DNA of 64,000 nt from Tubulanus polymorphus (Eukaryota; Nemertea; Palaeonemertea; Tubulaniformes; Tubulanidae), in the NCBI RefSeq assembly GCF_964204645.1, contig NC_134029.1:14002850-14066849 (forward strand), written 5' to 3'. The notes under the pieces were generated by a model, which was not told where the DNA came from, made no database searches, and saw only the letters and a program-made list of their open reading frames with translations. The translations under genes were made by a program, and so were the position numbers. The number at the start of each line of letters is the position of its first letter. Position 1 is the first letter of the stretch. Below are positions 1-11,485 of this stretch, piece by piece.

Positions 1-382
1 TGCAATATAACATTTCGACGTTCAAATATAGGTCATTATATAATCACAGGAAGCCATTCTACATCTATGTCAATAATATTTTGCCAGATAGCTTGTTTGT
101 GTACACATAAACCTGTGACGTTTTGCACATCGATTTACGGCTGTCGTTTGTAAAATGACGCTGAATGGTTAGCATTGTTTAGGTTTCATAATGGTAACGT
201 TTTATAAGGCATCAAAAAATATCTCGGGCGGTGATGGGACTCGAACCTATTGGATGTTCTATCGATCGTAAATGTACACACTGCCGCGTTTCGTGATTAC
301 ATAATCGCGCAGCGAGGAGATTCTAGAGTCACCGCGTGCTGTAAAACCTACTTTTCTGCGTTACTGCTATTCTGTGGCTGAA
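1..382. other. Upstream flank of the DUF4806-like gene
   Basis: No coding region is visible. On the minus strand at about 228-255 there is a tRNA-like B-box word, GGTTCGAGTCC, followed by a 7-base acceptor-like segment that can pair with bases 329-335. No A box or D arm is present, so this is not called as a tRNA. A promoter for the exon at 383 may lie here, but no clear motif is seen. Confidence 0.3.
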
Positions 383-406
383 ATGGATGACACCGACAAA
401 TCGAAG

Positions 407-1460
407 GTAAGTCATCGGTCTGAGATAAACATGTTGTGAAACCCATAAACTTCTGTCACGCGTGTTAAGTGTGGACACTTAACCGAGAAGTCCCGGCGCG
501 ATGGCGGGCTTTCCGGCCATCTATTCTACAATACATAGCAGCCAGCTACCTACAACTACTGCAACGAGGACTCAGTCCATGACGTTGCTATTGTCGCGCA
601 TCCATGCGAAAGTGCGCATAGGTCTATATAAGTATGGAAGTGGTTATTTTACCGGATCCGGTTACCGACTTATAAAAGATATTTAGCCGGATCCATAGGC
701 CTATATTATAATATAAATTAATAAAAGTAACAATAAAATCATTATATTGGGTTTAGGGTAAGGGTTTCGATAGGGTTAGTGTCAAGAGGGTGAGAAGAGG
801 GTCCAGAGGGTTAGGGTCCTTTTTAAAAAATCTAAAATGAAATATAAAAACTATATTAATCAGCTTGATGACAAATTGCTGGTCAAACGAGTTTAATACA
901 ATTGAATTCATACCGCAGAGTATGATTTACACCGGACTTGGTACCAGTTTCTGTTCACACACATAGATTTAGTCCGGTCAAACATTTGGACCAGACCTGG
1001 TTAGACCGGTCTAAAATGGACCAGATCAGAATTTTTCCCGTGGTCTAAATAATTTCGTCTGAACGCGCCTATAGGCTAATAAGGGAAATATTGACAGGTT
1101 TTGACTTATCTTGATATTTGATGCATCTCTGCGCGGAATAAGGATTACCAAGTTATTCATCGACCCCACCAGGGGGAGTTAAATATTAAATTAGGGGCCT
1201 ATTCACTATTTGTCTATTTATATTGGTTCCCTAGGCATATTTTCAAACCATTATCAACTGAAAATTGTAGCACATGATGTGTTCTGTTTATTGTGTTATG
1301 TTTCGAGGCAATTGATGTTTAAATTGTTGGATTTTCAAGCATTTCACCAAGCCCGTATGGAGTCCCTGTGCCCCAAGTATTGCGTTTAGGTAGGCCCTAA
1401 AGTCATTTAGATAGCTGTTGCTAAGCTTTTTCGTAGTAAGCTTATTTCTGCTTGTAGTGA
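407..1460. other. Intron sequence, no gene seen
   Basis: First intron of the DUF4806-like gene up to the transposase relic. It is AT-rich, with a short run of degenerate GGGTTAG-like words at about 748-815. I see no open frame, RNA gene or terminal repeat that I can support. Confidence 0.4.
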
Positions 1461-3379
1461 GCCCAAGGTATCGATCGATGGCGTTACATAGATACGCAAG
1501 TTAGAAAATATGTTGAAGATGTTGAAGTTGATGTTAACTTTTCCTCCACTAATAATGAAAACACTCAATCGCAGAGTTTATCTGAGCCAGAAACTATTGC
1601 TGAGGAGGATCAAGATGCTGGACCTCATATTAATTATAGTGACTCGGATTCTGATATATCTGATTCAGATCATGAAAACGAATATTATAGCTTCAGTGAT
1701 GGGAGCTCTGACGACAACGCTGTAGATATTGGATTCAAGGAGCAACTTGGTAAATGGGCAGTAGAAAGCAAATGTACTTAGGCCGCATTAAATAAACTAC
1801 TTTCCATTCTTCGCGCACATGGGCATGATTTGCCCAAGGATAGCAGAACATTATTAAAACGTGCACGGGAAGTTCACTCCCAAAAGCTGTATAGTGGTGA
1901 TTATATGTACATTGGTATTGAAGTAGGAATAGCTCACTGCTTGGCTCTTAACCCAGAATATTGTCATCAAAATGATGCGATTGAAATTACCATAAATATA
2001 GATGGTTTGCCATTATTCAAATCCAGAAAAACACAATTTTGGCCGATATAAGCATATTTTGGTAACTCGATGGTATTTATTGTGGCCTTATTTGCTGGTG
2101 AGAATAAACCAAATGATGTGGATGGGTATCTCAAGGATTTTATTGCTGAATATATTTATTCAGAAAATGAAGGGGTCAATTATGGCGAAAAGAACTTTGC
2201 TTTTAGTGTACGAGCAATAGTTTGTGATGCACCTTCCAGATCATATGTAAAATGTATCATCGGTCACAATGGATATTATTCATGCGAAAGATGCAAAATC
2301 CGTGGAAATTGGGAGCGGAGATTAGTATTTAACAGCATGGAGATGCATGAATTAAGAACTGATGAAAAATTTAGCAGGCATCAGTACAATGTTCATCAAA
2401 CAGGAAAGTCTCCATTTATAGACGCTGATATTCAGTGCATTACCAAGTTTCCTCTTGATTATATGCACCTCGTGTGTCACGGTGTTGTGAAACATTTCAT
2501 ATCATTTTTGAAGTCAGGTCCAAGAATTTGTAAATTATCAAATCTGCAAATTCAACAAATTTCAATAGTTTTGAACACTTTAAAAGGAAAACTACCTACT
2601 GTGTTTGCCCGACAACCAAGGGACCTTAAGTCATTTAGATAGATGGAAGGCCACTGAATGAAGGCAATTTGTTTTGTACACAGGATCTATTGCATTGAGA
2701 GATGTTTTGTCAGAAGAACAATAATAACATTTTCTCTCCCTTAACATTGCTATGCTAATAATGTTAAATCCTTCTGAGGAAGAGCGAAATAGGTTGTTAC
2801 CATATGCATAAGAACTTTTGAAAAATTTTTTAAAAAAAGCTCCGGTATTTTTTGGGAGTACTTTTTGCACTTTACAATGTTCATGGTCTATTGCATCTGC
2901 GTGAAGATGCTGAATACTTCCGTTGTTCCCTGGATGAAGTATCCGGCATTCCGTTTGAGAACATTTTGCATGTTTTAAAGGGATTGATTAGAAAATCACA
3001 GTCTCCCTTAGTACAGGCTGTGAAAAGGAGTGAAGAATTTAAAAGACACAAGGCTCTTATGCATGAGAAAAAAGCTATGAGGACAAGGATTGCAAATGAC
3101 GATAAAGACAGTGTTTTCCTATTAAATGACTCTGAATTTGGTATTGTTCGTGATGAAAATTGTGTTTGTGACATTATAAGAGTAACAAACATGCAAAGCT
3201 TTGACGAAGAGCCATGTGATTCTCGAATTCTCAAGATATTCTATATAAATAACATTGAAGCTACACGAAAAGCAGCAAGAAGATTGATATGTAAAGAAAA
3301 TCTCCGGCATAAATCTATATGCTTGCCTGTACCAGAAGGTGGACATGTGATTTTTCCACTTCTACATGTATTTAGTTAG
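1461..3379 (+). pseudogene. Dead CMC/EnSpm-type (Transposase_21-like) transposase
   Basis: A nearly continuous frame begins around 1461 with an acidic Ser/Asp-rich stretch, then shows family hallmarks: INIDGLPLFKSRKTQFWPI, a VFIVALFAGENKPNDVDGYL block, ICDAPSRSYVKCI-like text (here IVCDAPSRSYVKCI), a Cys pair around GYYSCERCKIRG, FPLDYMHLVCHGVVKHF, and near the end HLREDAEYFRCSLDEVSG with FENILHVLKGLIRK. This order is known from animal CMC-type transposases. Breaks: TAG at 1779-1781, TAA at 2049-2051, a frameshift near 2637 followed by TGA and double TAA, and another frameshift near 2865. It sits in intron 1 of the DUF4806-like gene. I did not find convincing terminal inverted repeats. The superfamily name is from motif memory; the transposase nature is clearer than the superfamily. 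Confidence 0.72.
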
Positions 3380-3874
3380 AAATTATAAGCACTACTTTCT
3401 TCACAGCACCACTTAATTAGTATGTCAATGATTGTTTAGTTAAATTATTGGTGAAAGAAATTGACTGTATTTGAATCCGATATGTGACAGCCGATTGTGA
3501 TCTCATCTAGCCTAATTGGATCTTAATATGAAACAATTCTTAAATTGGCGAACCCCATAACAGACAGTAGAGATAGCAAGCTCCAACTAATGCTCTAATG
3601 TATCAAAGGTAAAATAATAGGCTTGCAAAATATATCGTATTGATTTGTTACAAAGGTCCTTCGCTTTGAGTGAGAACACCTGAAAACTTATTTAGTTTCA
3701 TATTGTTCTAAAATAACCGAACATATATGAGGTATCCTACCTGTCATTAAAAGGCATGGTAAGTTACATGATTGTAGTAACCTCACTTTTGTCATCCAAG
3801 TCACTTGGGTAAGACGATAAAACTTATGTTTGTACTAAAATTAGAAGTTTTGATGTTTGGTATTTTTGCTTTGG
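3380..3874. other. Intron sequence, no gene seen
   Basis: AT-rich sequence between the transposase relic and the second DUF4806 exon. A short frame-open tail follows the transposase but shows no motif. Confidence 0.35.
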
Positions 3875-4524
3875 GTGTACGCTGTGTGGAATGAAGACAA
3901 AAAAGAACATGGTGGAACAGTGCCGAAAGCATGGATTGTAGGTAAAAACTTGTTTTGGCCACCGGGAGCTAATTCTGAGAAATATATCGACAAGATTCCA
4001 AATGATAATTGGAAGAAGTTCCCTATTGTGAAGATCAAAGTGAAAAGAGGTAGGTTGTAAATATTTGTACAATTTAACTGTTCCATTATTATCCTTTTTT
4101 GGTCAACCATTGTGAGACTTGAATGTTAGTTGTCTGCCAATGTTAAACCACGGCCAAAATTTACTGGATGGAGTGATTGTGGTCCTTTACTTGGAATTTT
4201 TGCTTGTGTGATCGCTTGGTCCGGTCTAAACTGCAACGGGCCAAATTACATTTAAGCTATGTGAGCAATAGATGGCCTTGTACTAGCACACATGGGCAGG
4301 CTATTGAGTTCAATTTGCATCCATCCATCCCTCCATAGAGAGAATCTAGTTTTTTCAAAGATGGCTTGAAATTAACTTAAATGCTTGAAATTTTAAACGT
4401 ATCAGAGGGGATTTTTGACCAGTCGATTGTTACACAGTCACTGGCTATCTTAATTTCATCAATTCGCGTTCATATCTGGAGAAGGTTTTTTAGGAAATAA
4501 AAACAGGTTTTAACTTTCTCCAAG

Positions 4525-4590
4525 AGCCTAACTCCAGGTCGCTCTAAGATCCGATGATCGGGGCAGCTCTTATACGACCTGAGTTAGGCT
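4525..4590. repeat. Short inverted repeat (hairpin)
   Basis: AGCCTAACTC followed by AGGTCG at the left is matched by CGACCT and GAGTTAGGCT at the right, enclosing a centre that is itself partly palindromic (GATCCGATGATC). It looks like the remains of a very small fold-back element. Nothing else is recognised in the surrounding 4.05-4.70 kb. Confidence 0.5.
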
Positions 4591-4697
4591 TTATATAGTC
4601 TTGGATATTTGACAGTTGTTAGCACTGTCATAGCCTACAAATCTACACACATGGAATGTAGGTTACTCGGGGAATTGTTCTCACCACCTAGGGAGAG

Positions 4698-4949
4698 TTA
4701 ACCCTTTCAGTGCGTCTACACCGCAGTGCAGTGTATTGATTTAATGAGTAATTACTAATTATCTCTCTTGAAAGATGGCAGCACCTGTCAAACATAGTGA
4801 AATATTAGTAACTAACGATATACCGCACCAGGGTGTAGACGTGTATAGTGCTATTCCCGTTATTCAACACACTAGGGTAAAACTTTTCAGAATTTTCAAA
4901 TTATCTTCAGCACTATAGGGTATTAACTAGCCAGCACTGAAAGGGTTAA
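4698..4949. mobile_element. piggyBac-like MITE with TTAA target duplication
   Basis: The element proper is 4702-4945 (244 bp). It is bounded by TTAA at 4698-4701 and 4946-4949 and has inverted ends CCCTTTCAGTGC / GCACTGAAAGGG. TTAA target duplication with CCC ends is the signature of piggyBac-type elements. A diverged full copy lies at 52954-53234, and a fragment in the opposite orientation begins at 23085. No coding capacity. Confidence 0.85.
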
Positions 4950-5584
4950 GGCTGCTAGAACACAGCTTAGCTATATCTGCTGACAGATCACCTGTTAAGT
5001 TTTGGCCTTTTGGGCAGTGATGATAAATAAAAAATGATGTCTGCTATAATTTTCATACTGAGTAGACACCGGTGGGTCATCCTCGCTTGCCACGGTTTGA
5101 TTGCCTCCCGCCAAAGTTCACGCTTACACAAACCTTGACCACTGTTCCTTCATTTGTCTATTAAGTTGCCTGATATTTTTTGGGCAAACTGGTTGCCGCT
5201 GAGCGGGCACCAGTCTATGTAAAATCAAATGTGTTGTATTGATAAGAGCAAATCTGCCAGTGAAAAACAATGCATCTGATTGGCTTAGCATAGGTGTAAT
5301 AGACGAATGAAGGACTGCGGCCAGGGTTTGTGTTGACGTGAGGTTCCGTCTGACCCTCTCTATAGTAAACACCTCCAATAGTGAAGATTTTTTGCTCAGA
5401 CCCAAAGGCGTTCACTATAGAGGTTTTACTGAATTTGTTTTATGTTTGCTTTCTGGTATCCCAGTAATGAAGTATGTTTTGCTGTGGTCCAACGAATCTA
5501 ACCAAAATGAAACCACATTCGTGCCTGTATGGAACTGGCTTGGGCTTTATGGTATTGGATACATCTATAGTTTAATTCATGCAG
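4950..5584. other. Intron with fragments of a pogo-type terminal repeat
   Basis: Mostly unremarkable. Around 5355-5440 the words CTCTATAGT and ACTATAGAGGTTTTACTG form an imperfect inverted pair resembling the ends of a Tc1/pogo-type MITE, but outer ends and target duplication are not clear. Confidence 0.3.
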
Positions 5585-5705
5585 ATGAAGCCCCTGAAGA
5601 AAATGAAGAAGCTGAGGAGGATCACTCGGACAAGGACGATAGGTGTAAGTACTAACTATATGGTTGCAATTCAACAGTTGTGAGTTACATTCAACTCTGA
5701 ACTCA

Positions 5706-5805
5706 GGATCCAGTTCCATAGTTGTGATTTAGAGTTAACTCTGAGTTCATTTTCAATGAGTTAACTCTGATTCAAATCTTAACTCACAACTGTGGAACTG
5801 GATCT
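5706..5805. mobile_element. Small palindromic MITE
   Basis: Ends GATCCAGTTCCATAGTTGTG and CACAACTGTGGAACTGGATC are inverted copies with one mismatch. The interior carries repeated GAGTTAACTC words that are also palindromic, so the whole 100 bp can fold. It lies in the intron between the third and fourth DUF4806 exons. Confidence 0.65.
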
Positions 5806-5943
5806 AGAGCTATAATTTTGAGTGTTGGTAATTTGTTGCAGTACACAAATTTGTTGAGATAGAGATCACGAGCAGTACTTTCTTGTGTTTGAGCTCGTCT
5901 TTCTTTTCACCCAATCATTAATTCATGCTTCGATACGTTTCAG

Positions 5944-6894
5944 CTGGTATTTGTCTACCACCTCCACCTAAATTGAAAAGGACGTCAAATCTATTTAAAG
6001 CTTCAGCCCTTCCTAAACAGATTCCAAAAGCTGGTAAGTCGTCAGGAGTTTTACCAGACCAGAAAAAAAAGGGTCAGATTTCGACAATATTTTCCGTCGA
6101 AAGGATACATCAGACTATTGTGCTAAGCGATCACCTTCGCCTAACATCCCGGATCTATCTCTGAAATCACCTACACAACCCACAGGCAGGTTTCCATTGG
6201 AAGCAAGTCGTAAGTAGTATAATTTTACATTCTCTACTAAAGTCTATTTCAAATGCTTACAGAATCGAAAAAAATATTTGTTGATGAAGAATTATTTTCA
6301 ATTTTTCTTATCGGGGCTCATCCAATGTTAATTATCACACAAGCATATCATTAGATTTCATTAATAACTGAGTAAATATACATATTTACCTAGTATTTGA
6401 ATTTTGGGGGATAGAGTAACCCTAAGAAGGGCAGTTACCTAAAGTCTAAAATCAATATAATGATTCTTGTTTTATGCACTAACAAGAGCTCTGTTAGGCC
6501 TATAATAAAATGTTTGTCAGTCCAAAGTGAAGGATTTTACATCAAATTTCTATTAGATATAACAATAATATTTGCAAAATAGGCACTTTTCCAAATTTTC
6601 CGGGCCCTGCCCTCGTTATGTACGGCCCTGATACTACAGTACTTGTACACCAAAATTGAAAAGGAAATCAAATCTATTTAAAAGCTCCAGCCCTTCAGAA
6701 ACAGATTCCAATAGCTGGTACGTCGTCAGGAGTTTTACCAGACCAGAAAAGAAAAGCGTCCGATTTCGGCAATATTTTCCGTCGAAAGGATACAGCAGAC
6801 TATTGTGCTAAGCGATCACCTTCGCCTAACATCCCGGATTTATCTCTGAAATCACCTACACAACCCACAGACAGGTTTCCATTGGAAGAGAGTC
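5944..6894 (+). repeat. Tandem duplication of a DUF4806-gene exon
   Basis: About 260 bp at 5955-6215 recurs at 6650-6900 with high similarity, including the following donor GTAAGTAG. Both copies encode text like KLKRTSNLFK, GVLPDQK and SPSPNIPDLSLKSPTQP. Copy 1 is shifted by an A-run after VLPDQ; copy 2 has an extra AG after NLFK. Neither copy reads through, so both are damaged independently. Confidence 0.7.
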
Positions 6895-8993
6895 GTAAGT
6901 AGTCACTTTTTAACATTCTCCATTTAAAGGGGAACTGCAGTGAAAAAATTTTAATATCTATATGCATTTGAAACCTCAATAAATACACTTTCGCGAAAAC
7001 AGAAAAACATTTTATCTAATAGTTTTGCCAAAAAAGAGAGTAGAGTTTTTGTAGAGTCCCTGGCCACCGCCATTTTCTCCGCGTAGCAGACCCTTTTTCT
7101 CAGCTGTGACGTATCCGGCCCACTGTGATTCATGTTAGGTCTACTGCTGTTATTCATGTGTTTTCATCACTTGAAGTCCAACATCAGTTCTAAAATGCAG
7201 CATTATGCTGCATCAGCAATTATTTGGATATGTCTCACATAGTGGGTGGATAAATAAAATCAGAAACCGCACTCGCAGCCCAGCAGGAGTGTTTTGATCG
7301 GATCTTCTATGAGTGTACCTATTTGTGTACACACTGCCGTCAGTGTTTACATGCCTCGCTTTGGAGGTTAAATATGGCGGCTCTCATCCGCCGTAAATTC
7401 TACCAATAACAGTATTAAAATTGCTATGTATGGGTTAATGGTGAAACATAGAAAAACACATATAAATTTTATATGCAAATATAAATTTCATATTGATTTT
7501 TCCGAATTGAATGGATTCCAGATAGTCCGGTACCGGTTTAGGGTCTACTTTATTAAAAAAGATATTTTGACCCCTCCTTCCAAGCTTTCCACTGCATCCA
7601 TAATTTATCAACAAGCAACCTGTTAAACAGTGCAGCAATTATAATTTTCTAGGATTCCAGCGTAAAGTGTTGCATCTTTTGACTGACATAAAAGATAAAC
7701 TCGACTCTAAAGAATTTGAAAATGTAGCACCACTCGACTGCTGTGAAGATCTCAAACATTTAAAAGCTCTTGAAACAGATTTAGCTGATGGTGTGAAAAA
7801 AGATGAATAGGTATATATGTTTTGTTAATACTATATATTACAGTGTTACTTAAGAAGATCGGAGTTTAATCATGGAAAGATATAGGAAAAGTGACTTGAA
7901 TACGGGTTCTTCTTTGTCTCTTAATTACAATTCATATTTATTTGGTGTACATGCCCCTATTTATCGTGATGGAATGCTCAAAACAGTCAGAGATTTTCTT
8001 TGCTCACGCCTGCCTTATTTTTACATAAAAAGATGTAGTGCCACTGACTAAGTAAACAAACAGAGTTAATTCGAAATTTTTCCCACAAAAACAGAGAAAG
8101 CTTCAGAAAAGCCTTGTCCAATACAAAGTAAGCCTGTTACTCATAAGAATTTTGTGTAACATCTGTGTTATCGACCCGTATCTACAAAAAACGTGAATTT
8201 CATTTTTTATGTAACTGCAGTCTTAGAAATATAAAACACAATTTTTAATTTTTTAGGTGGTTAAGCTCAAGGCTATTGGTGGTGCAAGCTCTGCCGATTT
8301 TTTGAGACGTGCGATGTCTAGGTAAATAAATTTCAACCTAATTAGCCTGTACATTGGCTAATTAGGTTGATTTTTATGATCAATAAAATGTTGCGATTGG
8401 TCAACTTTGTCCTCGAAAAAAATTTATCTTAGACATTTCAGCTTGATATGAGTGTGAATGAAATTTGTTCGCAATGACTCTACATTAATCTAACTCTATT
8501 CAGTGTATTACTGCAGTGTTGGAGGTCGTAAGGGGTCTAATGTCCGTTATACTCAAAGCTTTGGCTAAACTTGGTATTTGGGTACTTAGTATCCCATATT
8601 TTTCTACATATCTAATACATGTACATGTGTTGGCCCCTCGGTGGTGCTCCTAAAAAATAACCATATTTATTGAACTGATAGATTTATTTCAACGAAACTT
8701 CCTACTTCATTGTATGGCCATTCAAATCAGCAATGCAGATAACCCATTATCGCTGATTAGCAGTTACTTATTAGTGTCTTCCAATGTGTCTTCCAAGATC
8801 TGGAGTAGGGTTCTGCAATCCTCAATTCAATGTTGAAATAAGAAAAACATGTTTCATTCTTAAAATGCATACCTGGAATAGTAGAACTCATTTTTGAGAA
8901 GGCTAAGTTGAAATAACCAATAAGCAAATTGCTTGAAATTTGCATACCCGGTATTTGCAAAATATTTCTCTATTCTCATCTTACTTTTTGCAG
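6895..8993. other. Introns of the DUF4806-like gene
   Basis: Apart from the exons at 7653-7810 and 8257-8321, this stretch holds no recognised gene or element. At 8336-8370 a short hairpin is formed by CAACCTAATTAGCC and its complement around TGTACATTGG. Confidence 0.35.
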
Positions 8994-9338
8994 ATATTGC
9001 TGTACGTCTTTATGGAACCACAGAGTTTGCCATAAGGAAATTACCTAAGAAATGCTTTTGATCGGAAGGGGGGTATTCGTCGAAATTCAGTCCAGGAATC
9101 GGAGAATTCATTTTCTGATGACTATTAAAGATGAGGCAACAAAATGATTTTATATTATTGTATTTTAGTACAATATTATATGCATACACCATTAGTTTAT
9201 CTAAAAAAGCTGTGAAGCAATTGGAGCCAAAAGGGCAAGCGGTTAATTTGTATATTTTCAATATTTTATACATAGTTACCCTACAGTGATGGGAAGATTT
9301 AAGCTATTCTCACAAAGGTTATGAAGTTATGAGATATG

Positions 9339-10083
9339 TATGGGCGACAATTCCCTTCAAAAATAGAATGTTTTGTTTCACATAGCGTAAAAGAGAATTT
9401 CGCGCTGTGTAGACATTTTCGCGCTGCGAAGACATTTCCGCGGCGCAAAGTCATGCGCCAAAATGTCAGTAGATGGCACCACGTACATGCAATTGATGGC
9501 ACCATGGAAAACCTGGCAATGATATGATTTGATTCGATACTGTATAATCATGTATGAAAGCTCCATTTCATAGTAGATTCGGAATTTGATTTAGGTTATA
9601 CTTCAAAGCAAGGTTTATGAAATGGGGACTGCATGACTAAATCATTTAGAGTATGTTGATTGAGAGATCATTATCCTGACTCGAAATATATACATGAATT
9701 TCTTTTTTCAAACATCTAAAATCTAATTCAGGATAATGAATGTAATATATTAATATCTTTGTATCTGTATTACACGGTAAGATTAGAATGTGAAATGGTG
9801 CATCTATTACAGGTTTCCCCAGACGTCATTGAAAATTTCGTGCAAATTTTTAACCGAAACTTCAAAACAGCTAAAATGATAACGATGTTGTAAAGATAAA
9901 AGAAATTGAATTGAACATTTTTTTTTCCGGGTTTCCAAGATGACGTCATTAACTTGTACGTGGCGCCATCTGCTGACATTTCAGCGCATGATTTCACGGC
10001 GCGAATATATCTACGGGGCGCGGAATTGTCTTTTACGCTACATGAAAAAAATATAGTCTTTTTGAAGGGAATTGTCGCCCATA
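9339..10083. mobile_element. 745-bp non-autonomous TIR element with 6-bp target duplication
   Basis: Ends TATGGGCGACAATTCCCTTC and GAAGGGAATTGTCGCCCATA are perfect inverted copies. Similarity continues inward for about 180 bp on each side (GCGCTG/GCGCAA-rich blocks, a GGCACCACGTACATG-like block). GATATG flanks both ends (9333-9338 and 10084-10089). The tandem-repeat copy at about 10583 supplies an empty site with one GATATG. No transposase is encoded. The superfamily is unassigned: 6 bp does not fit the usual 8-bp hAT duplication unless one mismatch is allowed. Confidence 0.82.
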
Positions 10084-10113
10084 GATATGAAGTCAGTTAA
10101 TCTATTAGTATAT

Positions 10114-10149
10114 CCTACGAGCAATCATCTCAAGATGATTGCTCGTAGG
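10114..10149. repeat. 36-bp near-perfect palindrome inserted at TATA
   Basis: CCTACGAGCAATCATCT and AGATGATTGCTCGTAGG are perfect inverted 17-mers separated by 2 bp. Compared with the sister repeat copy near 10605 it interrupts GTATA/CCTG, with TATA present on both sides. This looks like a tiny fold-back insertion or a repair product. Confidence 0.7.
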
Positions 10150-10299
10150 TATATCTGAAATGAGAAGCTGTGACGCTATTTGAGCCAAAAGGGCTAGCTG
10201 TTAATTTTTTCATTTTTAGATTTAATCTTTTATTTTTATACGTAGTGATGGGAAGATTTAAGCTATTCTCACAAGGGTTCTAGAACAATTCACCCCGGA

Positions 10300-10555
10300 C
10301 AATTATCTTAGGAAGTTTCCATAAGGGAAGTTTTTTGGGGTAATATTCCGGGGGATTTCCGTAGGGGAGTTTTCTATGCGGTAATTTTCAAGTGGGGAGA
10401 ATTTGTTGGGGACAATTGTCATAGGGGCAATTTTACTGGGAGGTTATTTGACTGGGGGTAATTGTCTGGGGCAAATTGACAGGGGGGGGGGGGGTGATTG
10501 TCCAGGGGGCAATAGACTGGGGGAAATTGTCCGTGGGAATTGTCCTGATACCCTC
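10300..10555 (+). repeat. Degenerate G-rich minisatellite
   Basis: About ten loosely repeated units of the form GGGGACAATT or GGGGGTAATTGTC, 20-26 bp long, with a run of 13 G near 10482-10494. Units are diverged. A similar tract with GGGACATTTT units occurs at 56741-56885. G-runs could form quadruplexes. Confidence 0.6.
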
Positions 10556-10936
10556 ACAAGAGTTAGTTTATCTGAAGTTATAAGATATGAAGTCAGTTTA
10601 TCTGTTAGTATACCTGAAATGAGCTAGGCTGTGAAGCAATTTGAGCTGCAAGGGCTAGCTGTTAATGTGTTTATTTTTAGATTTGATATTTCATACGTAC
10701 AGTGATGGGAAGATTAAACTATTCTCAAAAGAATTAGTTTCACAGTATTCAATAAAACAATGCTGATAATTTGAAAATTTTAAATTTATATTTTCATTCA
10801 GCTTATCATGAATGACTTGAGTTATTGACAAATAAAAATCATTTTGCATTGATTTGAATTCTGCCAATTTAATGTTGTTTATATGATGGATTGGTCAAAA
10901 AGTAATTGTTGTAGTTGTTACAAAATTATTTCATTT

Positions 10937-11099
10937 TACAGTCAACCCCCGATATACCGCCTACATCGGTGCAGAACGATTTTGGCGGTATATCGGGGGT
11001 GTTTTACTTTGTATTTGTATAGTGATGTACATTGAGAAATCCTGGCGGTAGGCGGGGATGGTGCTATATGGGAGGCCGGTATATCGGGGGTTGACTGTA
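10937..11099. mobile_element. 159-bp pogo/Tc1-type MITE, TA target
   Basis: The element proper is 10939-11097. Ends CAGTCAACCCCCGATATACC and its inverted complement are matched over about 21 bases; TA is duplicated on each side. CAGT ends with TA target are typical of pogo/Tigger-type MITEs. The interior contains further GGCGGTA words and no gene. Confidence 0.85.
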
Positions 11100-11204
11100 C
11101 ATGTAATTCATTAACATTTGGTCTGTTTGAAAGAATCTGTATCACATTTTGGCCATATGGATGGTGTAGCAGGGTTCTCCAGTCTAACGCTCATGAGAAG
11201 ATTT

Positions 11205-11485
11205 TGATGGACGTCCACAAGACATTATTTAACTACGTCATTAAGTGTTACATATATGCTCAACTGAAGACTTGATTTCAATGTCTTGGTAAGATGTATT
11301 GATGATGTCATCTAGGATTGATCTCGGAAAAGACGTCGTTAGTACATCATTCGTACCATCTTGCAGACATTTTGTGTAGAACGTCTACAAGACATTTTTA
11401 AACTACGTAATTAAGTGTTACAAATATGCTCAACTGAAGACTTGATTTCCATGTCTTGGTAAGACGTTTTGGTGATGTCTTCAAA
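11205..11485 (+). repeat. Tandem duplication, ~180-bp period
   Basis: Sequence at about 11208-11300 (CAAGACATTATTTAACTACG, then GCTCAACTGAAGACTTGATT) recurs at 11390-11475 with around 90 percent identity. No coding potential was recognised. Confidence 0.6.

Larger units (their letters stand above)
383..9061 (+). pseudogene. Decayed multi-exon gene of the DUF4806 family
   Basis: Exons in order: 383-406 (ATG, eight codons, ends at GTAAGT), 3875-4049, 5585-5644, 5944-6209, a duplicated copy of that exon ending at 6894, 7653-7810, 8257-8321 and 8994-9061. Phases agree for most junctions. The second exon has the N-terminal pattern of DUF4806 proteins (YAVWNEDKKEH, then VPKAWI, NLFWPP and the W-x-x-FPIVKI pattern). 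The third is acidic. The last three match the C-terminal part (FQRKVLHLL, LKAIGGASSADFLRRAM, IAVRLYGTTEFAIRKLPKK). DUF4806 has no established function. Signs of decay: the acceptor before 3875 reads GG instead of AG, an A-run in the 5944 exon shifts frame, codon 7808-7810 is TAG where CAG is expected, and the join to the last exon is off by one base. I infer a pseudogene; a working paralogue may exist elsewhere. Confidence 0.62.
9170..10745 (+). repeat. Three diverged copies of a ~205-bp tandem unit, later split by insertions
   Basis: The unit starts near GCTGTGAAGCAATTTGAGCC, includes GTGATGGGAAGATTTAAGC and TATTCTCACAA, and ends near GAAGTCAGTTTATCTG. Copies begin near 9209, 10164 and 10630. 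The first is split by the 745-bp TIR element at 9339, the junction to the second by a 36-bp palindrome at 10114, and the second is followed by a G-rich tract at 10300. The third copy gives the undisturbed sequence for each of these sites. Confidence 0.7.

Noticed and set aside
228-335. Minus-strand tRNA candidate with B box and pairing 7-base ends
   Set aside because: No A box, D arm or anticodon arm of normal size; 108 nt between the ends is too long without a credible intron.
748-830. Telomere-like TTAGGG words
   Set aside because: Only scattered, degenerate GGGTTAG units; too irregular to call an interstitial telomere array.
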